DNA of 64,000 nucleotides from Heterostelium multicystogenum (taxonomy: Eukaryota > Evosea > Eumycetozoa > Acytosteliales > Acytosteliaceae). The notes under the pieces were generated by a model, which saw only the letters and a program-made list of their open reading frames with translations, was not told where the DNA came from and did not search any database. Positions 55,724 to 64,000 of this stretch are shown one piece after another; the stretch's first letter is position 1; each line of letters opens with the position of its first letter. A program made the position numbers and the translations under genes. The stretch lies in NCBI GenBank assembly GCA_003667245.1, contig RCNN01000025.1, forward strand, positions 62,001 through 126,000, in the 5' to 3' direction.

Positions 55724-57944
55724 CAATAACAGATCAAGATAACTCTTTAGAAAACAATTAATGATTTAATTTTAACCACTCTGTGTTGAATAAATATAAT
55801 GATATTAATAATAATTAGAGGTAAATAATCTCATTGACATTTTTCAACTAGTTGTTGGCAAAAGAGATCCTATCACAAATTTCGAATATTTGTTTTGGAT
55901 TTCACTAAAAATCCATTACTTTATTCATTTATGAGTGAATTCCTTACAATGATAACTTACAGTTAAAAGAAAGTTCTGCTATACCAACTAAACATGTTAA
56001 AGATCACTGCCTGGTGTGAAAATGAAACACTAGATATTTCCATTCGGAACAGATGCAAAAAAAAATCAAAAAGATCTTCATCAAAATGCCTCTTCATCTA
56101 TATTTTGTTTTGTTGTTTTTCTTCTGAGATTGATCGCCCGACAGTCTCCCCTGTCATCTGTTACAATCAAGAATGAGTCACTTTCAGCAATTCTTTGTCA
56201 CAGGTTCCCTTCAAAGATTTTTTGAAAGTATGCAAAGTTGATCATGTTGTTAGTTTTATTTGTTTTTTGTATTATAATTGGAATTTGTAAACAAATCCCA
56301 ATTCGATTTTGGGATGTATTATTATTATAATAATAAAATTTTACCTTCATAAATTTCATTGTAATAGTATTATTATTCTGATTCTAATTCCTATCAATCC
56401 TATGAATAAAATTTGTAGAAACGCTTCTGATTTTACAATTCCTTTAACACTCAGAATTGAATAACATCTGTTATTTATCATTAAATATTTAAAATATCGG
56501 GTTATTTTTGCATTTTATTATTATTGTAATCAATAAAAATACAAAAACAAAAAAAAACCGATCCAATTTGAAATATCGTATGACTATCTATCTATTGTTT
56601 TTGTGATAACATTAGTCCTACTACTGATGATTAATTAATCAGTTGTGATTAACTTAAGAACGACGCTTGAACAACAACAACAAGTTTTGTTCAATATTTG
56701 AAAATTAACTTCAACATTGACGGTTATAGAGATATAGTAGAGGGGTAACTAAATTGGGAATATTATAAGGAATGAGTAATGTCAAAAAAAAACTCATCTT
56801 TCTGACAGGGTACTACTGTTTTTAATTAAATCATGGGGTAGAAGAAAATCAATTTTTAACAATGACAATAGATATTTAAAAGAATGATTTACAAAATTCA
56901 TTTAAAATCCATTCATCTCAAGATGGTTATTCAGAATAATCTAATTTCTGTGGGAATTACAGCTAGGCTTCCTTCAAAAAAAAAAAAAACCATAAAAAAC
57001 AACGTATAATAATCATATGATTCCCAATCTAAATAATCATGAAAAAAAACAAAAAAATCCAAAAATATATATTTGATAAATTTGTTGTATTTTTGATGTT
57101 TTCAACCTGAACTTAAAATTTGTGTGTGATGGGTCCATGCCAGGGCTATATCTATAGTGGTGTGGGGGTTTTAGCATTCCAATTTTATACAAAAATAACC
57201 GGGATGGATTTTTTTAAAGACTTATCTAGATGTATTTACAATATTATGATAACCAACAACGATGATTTGTTGGCAAAAGTAATGTTGAGTTTTATAATTT
57301 AGATTGCTGGTGTAAACTAACTAATTTAGTTAAATTTACAGCAAAAATAACATCAGGAACAATATGCAGTGTCTAGGTGGAGGTGGTTGTCGTAGGGCAA
57401 GGTCAACAACGACAACAACAATTGTTTTGATGTGTTGATTGTGGTGATGGTTTACTCTTTAACCGGTTACAAATAAAAATAAAAATACAAACTACAATTT
57501 TAATAATAAAAGTTTGTTTTAAAGAATAATAAAATTTTCTTGATAAAATTAAAGAAAAACCACCAATATACCCATTCCACCAACAGCAAATACCAACCTG
57601 CCATCTTTGTTGCAAACAGTGTGCGCAAGATTGATAAGCAACTTCTTGTCTTGACCGTCATTATCAATTGTTTCATTCGATCAACATATTATTTGTGTGT
57701 TGTAAATATTTATATATCTCAGTTCTTTATATTTATTTATTTATTTATTTTTTCAGATAGAAGGGCCTTCTCTTTATCTCTCTATCTCTCTCTGAAAAAT
57801 ATATTAATATAATTTCTATTTGTAATATTATTTATTATAAACTTGTATTATTTATTTATTTGTTTAAATTATATATATAAATATTGTTAATATTTGATAT
57901 TTGTTTTGGACCACAAACAAATATTATAAGTAACTTTCAGAAAA
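55724..57944. other. Long intergenic region with doubtful short ORFs
   Basis: 2.2 kb, the largest gene-poor stretch here, and mostly very AT-rich. Short open frames at 55994-56176 (+) and 57129-57302 (+) have ATGs but no recognisable features. On the minus strand 57548-57690 reads like coding sequence (KKLLINLAHTVCNKDG, RLVFAVGGMG) without an ATG. The last 200 bases are probably the promoter of the PA14 gene. Confidence 0.45.
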
Positions 57945-60230
57945 ATGTACAAATCATTGTATTGTTTATTCATGGTGGTTGCTGTGACAATTATCGCAGT
58001 AAATGCACAATCAAAGCCACGTATGTATATTTGGATATTAAAATGATCAGTTATACGACATTGTAATATATTAATATAATATAATATTTGAATTATAGCC
58101 ACTATCCAAGCTGCTGGTAGAATTTTCGATCATATGCCAAGTTTAAATAATAATTTCCAACCACCTGGATGTGGTTCCATGACCAAAGGACTTGTCAAGT
58201 CTCAACTCGGAATCAAGAGAATTCCAGAGTTGGTAACATTGGATGTCAATAGTCAACTCAATATTGATGGTCGTATGATCACCCCAAGTCTTTTTGAGAC
58301 CTTCTTTGCTGGAAGAAGCGGAATCAACATTGAAATCCCATTCAATTTGACCCTTACCTACGATAACGACAATCGTATTTACGGTGTTGACAGTCAAACC
58401 TTTTTCCCAATCGACTATAATGGATTCGTATGTATAATATGAGCAATCAATCAACTAAGCCAGTGTTCCAATTTATATTAATATTAATATCAATTATTAT
58501 TAGGACAAAACTCAAAGCAATAGAATTTACACTGATGGTGATGGAAACTATCACAACTTCCATTTCTGTATGGTTGCAAATATGTTCTTCACTTACCAAG
58601 GTTATGAGGAATTCAACTTCAGAGGTGACGACGATGTTTGGGTATTCATCAATAATGAGTTGGCTGTCGATCTTGGTGGTCTCCACTCTGCCCAATCCGC
58701 CAACGTAAATCTCCAAACCGGACTCAAAACCAAGTTGGAGATTGGAAAGACCTACCCATTGGACTTCTTCTACTGCGAGAGATGTACCACCACCTCCACA
58801 TTGAAGCTCCAAACCAACATTGAAATTTTCTGTGCCTCCTACGATTACTGTGGTATTTGCAATGGTGACGGTTCATCATGCTGCAAGCCAGAAGTCGATT
58901 GCAATGACAACAAGGCATGTACCATTGATTCATGTCCAAAACCAGGACCAGGAATCACCAAGGACAACTTCAGACAATTCTGCAAGAATACCCAATTACC
59001 TGTGCCCAAACCGACAAATGTTTCATCAATGAGTGTAACCCATCCAATGGACAATGTGGTGTCTCTACCAAGCCATTGGGTTGCCCAACTCAATCATGCC
59101 GTAAATCAACCTGTGATGCCTCAACTGGTTGCAGATACTCTGAGCTCTGTCCAAACTCTGACAAGTGCGTAGATATCAAGTGTGTTGCAGGTAATGGTAT
59201 CAAGCCAGACTCATGCACAACTCCAACTCCAATCAACTGTGACAAGGGTGACAAGTGTATGGTATACGGTTGCGACTCTGGATCAGGTTGCACTGCCAGT
59301 CCAAAGAACTGCGCCAACTCCACTGACACCAACAGATGTAATCAATACTATTGTGAGGCAGGAACTGGAATCTGTAAATTCAACCAACTTCCAGCCGAAC
59401 AATGCCAGTGCTGCCAAGGTACTCCAGTCAACAAGTGTCAAGTTTCCAAGTGTGACAGCAAAACTGGTAAATGTATTGTCGAAGACAATCCATTGATTGA
59501 TGACAATGATCCATGTACCGATGACAGTTGTGACACCAACACCGGTGTTATTACTCACAAGAAGAGAGTTTGCTCAGGATGCCAGTCCTGTGACGGAACT
59601 GACGGTGTCTGCAAGAACCTCAACTCTAACTGTGACGATTTCAACAAATGTACCATCGATCTTTGTGTCACCAACTCCACCAAGAACGAATGCCAATACA
59701 AGAACGTTGACTGCGACGACAACGATCCATGTACCGATGATATCTGTGACCCAATCCAAGGATGTCAACACCCCAAGAAGGTATGCCCAGATGTTGGTGA
59801 CTGCCAAGTTGGTATTTGTGTTCCAGGTGTTGGATGCGGTACTGCTCCAAGAGACTGCTCCACCGGTGTCTTCTGTACCGATTCAATTTGCATTGAGGGT
59901 ACTGGATGCGCCAACTTCACCAGAAACTGTGTTGGTGATGACCCCAAGTGTAAGAAGGGAACCTGTAACGTTGAAACCCAAGAGTGTGAATACACCGAGT
60001 ACTCACCAAAGCCATTCGGTTGCAACAAGGCTGCTATCATTTCCACTGGTGTCATTGCCGGTATCGTAGTTGCCGGTGCTGTCGCCCTTGCCATCATGGC
60101 CTTTGGTGGTAAGAAGGGATACGACTACTGGAAGAATCACCGTGAAAACAAGATCTCCAACCTCAACAGTAACCCACTCTACACCGTCAATCCAAACAGC
60201 GGTAACAACCCAATGTACGTCGAAAACTAA
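57945..60230 (+). CDS. PA14/CTDC-repeat surface protein with integrin-beta-like NPxY tail
   Basis: The signal peptide MYKSLYCLFMVVAVTIIAVN starts at 57945. Introns 58021-58098 and 58428-58503 join in phase. A PA14-type domain (58500-58830) contains FNFRGDDDVWVFINNELAVD and DLGGLH, the fibro-slime signature. About ten Cys-rich CTDC repeats follow (CNDNKACTIDSC, CDDNDPCTDDIC and similar) to about 60010. One transmembrane helix (60030-60110) holds GVIAG and GIVVAG small-residue motifs. The cytosolic tail of about 45 residues carries two NPxY motifs, NPLY and NPMY. PA14 plus CTDC matches the prespore-inducing-factor (Psi) family. The GxxxG helix and paired NPxY are what the Sib integrin-beta-like adhesion proteins use to bind talin. 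No von Willebrand A domain is seen. One frame slip near 58985 is probably an error. The length is about 710 residues. Confidence 0.88.
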
Positions 60231-61079
60231 ACCCAACAAAGCGAAGCAAATCAAATCAAATCAAATCAAATCAATAATAATATTATTAAGTTCATGTGAA
60301 TCATTACGCCTTCTCAAAACAAATATTTATTACCAATCACACCTCACACACTCTAAACCATCCCTTTAAAACGATATATGTGTAACAAATTAAAATCCAA
60401 TAAATCTATATTATATGTATTTATTTTTTAACCCAAACATAACAAAACAAACACATCTTCCTTTTTTTAAAAGAAACCCAGTTTGAAAGGAATTAATTAA
60501 GCTTCGTGGTTATTCATTCCTTGGAAAAGTGAAGTGAAAGATTAATCTTGATGATGATTTTTATTAAGTTCCATTCCCAATGATCGTAATTAAAATGGTG
60601 TGTGTTTACATCATCATAATTATCATCTTAGTAATGTAGGGTACTGATGATACATATTACTTTTCAGTACCATTTTAATAAATCATCTGTGTCTACTGAG
60701 AGATTTGCTTTGAAATTTCTCATCCCTACTATTTATCTGGATATTAAATAGAACCATTTAATAGATTTTTTGAGATGGAATAAAAATTATAAATATCTGA
60801 TGGTTTTTATATTTTATTAAAAAAATATCTTATTTTTTATGGATTCCATGGAGTCAATGGAAGATTCCATCTTATGAATAAAGTTATATTTATAGTTATT
60901 TAGTAAAATATTAAGAAATAATAATACCAATCGATGCAAATAATAATAAGATATTAATAATAATCTTAATCTTTATTTATATAAATAGAGTTGATTTGAA
61001 AACATAATGGAAATCAAACAAATCTTAAATAGTTATTAGTTATAGATAGAGAATAATAATACCAATAATATAAATAATA
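60231..61079. other. AT-rich intergenic region
   Basis: 849 bases between two same-direction surface-protein genes. It starts with a (TCAAA)n run at 60250-60273 in the 3' UTR and holds AATAAA-type signals near 60400. Nothing coding was seen. Confidence 0.5.
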
Positions 61080-62913
61080 ATGAAATACATTGGAGTAATT
61101 ATATTAATATCACTTATCTTTTCAACCATAAAGGCTGAAGATTTAAAATGTTATGTTGACTTTTCCTATCCTGTAAAAGGATGCGATTCGGAAGTACCAT
61201 TTGAGAGGTATGTATTAATAATAATATTAATATAGTTTAATGTCCAGTATTTTAACATTTCAATGACAAGTACTTGTACATCAATTTATGATTGTGTAAA
61301 TTGGTCGGTGAAAGTTGCCCAGCAATATACGATTAATAATACCTATATTGAGTTGGAGGCAAATAGTACTTTGAATGAACATTGCAATTTGATCACACAA
61401 CTACCAGATTCTGTCAATATTGTCTTTTATGTAGCGGGTAACAGTGATATTATCATAGACTGTAAAGGCAAACCCTTCCTAGTTGTAGACCTAAAGCAAA
61501 GTCCAATTGAATCAATTATGTTTCAGGGAATTGGATTCTATGCAAACAGTGTCCCTAACGAGAATATTGGAACATTCAAACTAGTTTCTCCAGTATCAAA
61601 TCCTATTACCCCAACCATTTACTTTGTGAATAGTTATGTTATTGGATCTTATATGGCAGGCAGCGGTGGATTCTTGTATGTTGACGGTCTGAATGTCCAG
61701 CTGATCAACAGTAACATGAGTAATTGCTATGCAGAGGAAAGCGGTGGTGTAATCTATTCCGATCCAAGCCAAAACGTTACTGTAACACTTTTGAACTCTG
61801 CCATCGATGGAAGTGGTGCATTTATGAATGGTGGTGCAGTCTATGCTCCAAATATTAAAGTCTACAGTTCCAGTTTCAACAACAACTTTGTCAATTATGA
61901 TGGTGGCGCCCTCTATGCAGTTTATAATCTATTGGTTTGGAATTCAACTTTCTCTGGAGATATGGCAATGAGCGGTGGTGCAATCTATGCCAAGGTCGGT
62001 GATATTTCTTATTCTACATTCGACAACAATAAGGGCAATATTATTAAAGGTGAAGGTGGAGCAATATTTGGATACAACATTACTGTCTATTCATCAAGTT
62101 TCTCAGAGAACAGTGCAACCTATGGTGGTGCCATTGTTGCTGTAGTCTCTCTCCTCATCCAACAATCGACCTTCACAAAAAACCAAGCATTCGCAAACGG
62201 TGGTAGTGTAGCTGCACTTGGTCCTAAACTATCAATTACATTTTCGACATTTACATATAATGTTGCCGAGTATGGTGGTGCTTTATATTTACAAACTGGT
62301 GAAGCCAACAACATTCTTCAAAACAATTATCTCTATAATAACACTGCTACTGTATTTGGAGGTGCAATGGTATGTAGACTAAACCTTTTTCCATAGAAAT
62401 AACAATAGCAATTATTAATTTAAAATCTAGTACACCTATACATCTGTTAATTTCAATATGATAGGATCTATATTTTCATCAAATGTAGCAACTTCTGAAG
62501 CTGGTGGAATATTCTTCCAAGTTCTTCCACAAAATATTGTTGGAGGGTACTTCCTTAACTCTCAGTCACTTGAAACCAACAAGCCAACATTCAACACTGA
62601 AGCATTTGCAGGTCAATTCAGCTCCGTATATGTTAATAGTACACTTTTACACAATGATATAATCTACCGAGTACCATTGGTTCAAGATAGCTCAAGCCCT
62701 TATGTAAGTAGATAATCTAAATAAAATATATTTATGAACTAACTAACTAATGTTGACTAAAAAATTGGACAGGTGGTTGCATACAGTGTTAGTGGACAAA
62801 CATGTATTAATGGTATTGCAAGCATCACCGTAAAAGGTAAAGTTACTAAATGCACATGCTTCTCTGGTTACACTGGTTCAAGTTGTAATACACATACCAA
62901 CGCCAATCTTTAA
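61080..62913 (+). CDS. Secreted beta-helix protein with GGAI/GGAL repeats and C-terminal EGF
   Basis: The signal peptide is MKYIGVIILISLIFSTIKA (ATG 61080). Exon 1 ends near 61207. The junction to exon 2 (about 61248) does not keep frame, probably a one-base error. Exon 2 is a right-handed beta-helix with about ten rungs marked GGAI/GGAV/GGAL plus a following aromatic (NGGAVYAP, DGGALYAV, SGGAIYAK, EGGAIFGY, YGGALYLQ). These alternate with N-x-F/S-x-F turns, similar to polymorphic-membrane-protein repeats. Introns 62370-62430 and 62704-62772 are in phase. The last exon is an EGF-like module (CTCFSGYTGSSC). There is no transmembrane segment, so the protein is probably secreted into matrix or slime. 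The beta-helix could bind carbohydrate, but catalytic residues of pectate lyases are not evident. Confidence 0.82.
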
Positions 62914-63181
62914 ATATTTAATTTTCAAACACCAAATGAGGACCGAAAACAATAAACCTTTGGGTTGTCCAAAGGTCAAACCTATTAAAATCATCTAAAT
63001 AAACTTTAATGATTCATTTACTCACTTCTTGCATTTGGGTTGTTGTTAATCCATTGAGAACATACTCTACGTAGAGTATCGAATGGTTTATTAAAAACAA
63101 AACTTTTAAATCGGAAATAAAAGAATAGGGATGAAGTTGTTATTGTGGTTGTAAAATAAAATAAGTCATTATTAGTAAACA
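62914..63181. other. AT-rich spacer
   Basis: 268 bases between two same-direction genes. Contains a short palindrome CTCTACGTAGAG at 63065-63076. No gene was seen. Confidence 0.4.
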
Positions 63182-64000
63182 ATGAAAATTAAAGAAGTTT
63201 ATGAAGGTGGATCACATGTTAATGTATTGAATTGTAGTGATGGAAGTGATATATTAAATGGCGATTGTGTTGTTGAATCAACGGCGAGTAAGCATAGCTC
63301 TTTGATAGAGCTACTAAGGTCGATGTTTCTGCCGTCTGGATATCCAGATTCAGTTACTTCCGACTATATGAGCTACCAAGTTTGGGATACTGCTCAGGCA
63401 CTCTCCTCTTCCCTGACAGGTGTGCTAGCTACGCGTGCTATCCTGCGTGGATATGGTGTTGGAAATGCAGCTGCATCAGTTGGTTCTGCAGTGCTGCAGT
63501 GGGTACTTCGTGATGGTGCCGGAATGATAGGAAGAATCATATTTGCCTGGCAAAAGGGACGTCAGCTAGATTGCAATGCCAAAACATGGAGATTCATGGC
63601 TGACATTCTGAATGACATTGGTATGACACTTGAGATGCTGAGCCCGCTGTCGGAAGTACTCTTTCTTCCGCTTTCGGTATGTGGCATCGTAGCAAAGAGT
63701 ATTTGTGGCGTTGCAGGTGGCTCTACAAAAGCATCACTGACTATGCACTTTGCAAAGCAAGACAACATGGGAGATGTCTCAGCTAAGGATGGCTCCCAAG
63801 AGACGGCTGTTGGCCTCGTAGGAATGCTGCTAGGTGCTGCGCTGTCGGCGTCAATACCCGATGAGCCATCAGCGTCAAATACGCTTGCAATCTGGGTGCT
63901 CTTTATGACCCTCATTGGAGTCCACCTCTACTGTAACTACAGGGCGGTAACTGGTGTAGTTCTTACATCAATCAATAGATATCGCGCCATTTTGATTTAT
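63182..64000 (+). CDS. RUS family (DUF647) protein, 3' end outside window
   Basis: An open frame of 273 codons from ATG at 63182 to the right edge. The core reads LPSGYPDSVTSDYMSYQVWD, LSSSLTGVLATRAILRGYGV, LQWVLRDGAGMIGRIIFAW and WRFMADILNDIGMTLEMLSP, all typical of the root-UV-B-sensitive family (plant RUS1-6, human RUSF1). Gly-rich hydrophobic helices suggest membrane association. Plant RUS1/RUS2 act in root light responses; the biochemical role of the family is unknown. The N terminus lacks a signal or transit peptide, as in animal RUSF1. No intron or frameshift appears in 819 bases, and base composition is less AT-rich than its neighbours. Confidence 0.93.
   Translation, partial: MKIKEVYEGGSHVNVLNCSDGSDILNGDCVVESTASKHSSLIELLRSMFLPSGYPDSVTSDYMSYQVWDTAQALSSSLTGVLATRAILRGYGVGNAAASVGSAVLQWVLRDGAGMIGRIIFAWQKGRQLDCNAKTWRFMADILNDIGMTLEMLSPLSEVLFLPLSVCGIVAKSICGVAGGSTKASLTMHFAKQDNMGDVSAKDGSQETAVGLVGMLLGAALSASIPDEPSASNTLAIWVLFMTLIGVHLYCNYRAVTGVVLTSINRYRAILIY

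Noticed and set aside
57129..57302. Short + strand gene MGPCQGYIYSGVGVL
   Set aside because: No signal peptide, domain or coding-like composition downstream; too weak to call as a gene.

Overview
The window is nuclear DNA of a social amoeba (dictyostelid). The evidence is the very AT-rich intergenic DNA, short AT-rich introns (about 55-180 bases) with GTAAGT/GTATGT starts and TAG/CAG ends, poly-Asn, poly-Gln and poly-Thr tracts, and several families typical of dictyostelids: FNIP repeats, PA14 plus CTDC-repeat surface proteins, TIG/EGF adhesins, beta-helix surface proteins and Rac-like GTPases. Codon use is less AT-extreme than I would expect for D. discoideum, so a Polysphondylium/Heterostelium or Cavenderia-type species is my best guess. 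Many conserved genes are broken by single-base length changes in short homopolymers. In ftcd, psmD1, the acyl-CoA synthetase and the RRM gene, changing one base of a run restores the expected protein. I therefore read most breaks as sequencing errors and annotate whole loci across them.

Layout. 1-1524 (-): low-complexity protein running off the left edge. 1833-3917 (-): TPR/MYND zinc-finger protein. 5225-5297 (-): tRNA-Thr(UGU). 5952-6131 (+): 59-residue secreted Cys-rich peptide. 6428-12090 (+): large beta-helix surface protein with a multi-pass membrane tail. 12344-13171 (-): Vip1-type RRM protein. 13698-14144 (+): secreted protein. 14194-24099 (-): VPS13 lipid-transfer protein. 25267-28904 (-): C-type lectin/TIG/EGF membrane adhesin. 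30117-31840 (+): AAE3/Pcs60-type acyl-CoA (oxalyl-CoA) synthetase. 32023-34305 (+): RCC1-repeat protein. 34401-36332 (-): helical-repeat, probably mitochondrial protein. 36560-37177 (-) and 37769-38029 (-): two secreted proteins. 39318-40349 (+): Rrp36. 41943-42684 (+): LysM protein. 43325-44072 (+): divergent Rac-like GTPase. 44480-46214 (+): formimidoyltransferase-cyclodeaminase. 46255-48160 (-): AMPK gamma. 49238-52611 (+): proteasome Rpn2/PSMD1. 52777-54486 (-): F-box-like/FNIP protein. 54782-55066 and 55526-55723 (-): two small hypothetical genes. 57945-60230 (+): PA14/CTDC surface protein with an integrin-beta-like tail. 61080-62913 (+): secreted beta-helix/EGF protein. 63182-64000 (+): RUS (DUF647) protein running off the right edge.

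The genes form no operon or gene cluster. Housekeeping functions (proteasome lid/base, ribosome biogenesis, AMPK energy sensing, histidine/folate metabolism, lipid transfer) are interleaved with an unusually high share of secreted or surface proteins: eight or nine of about 24 loci. Several neighbours are tail-to-tail with 40-165 bases between stops, while divergent pairs share AT-rich promoter regions of 0.5-2 kb. No mobile element, CRISPR array or virus-derived gene was recognised. I did not find a clear new multi-gene system. The most interesting items are a Rac-like GTPase with degenerate switch regions, a PA14/CTDC protein ending in two NPxY motifs, a lectin/TIG/EGF adhesin, and several short coding-like islands in intergenic DNA.
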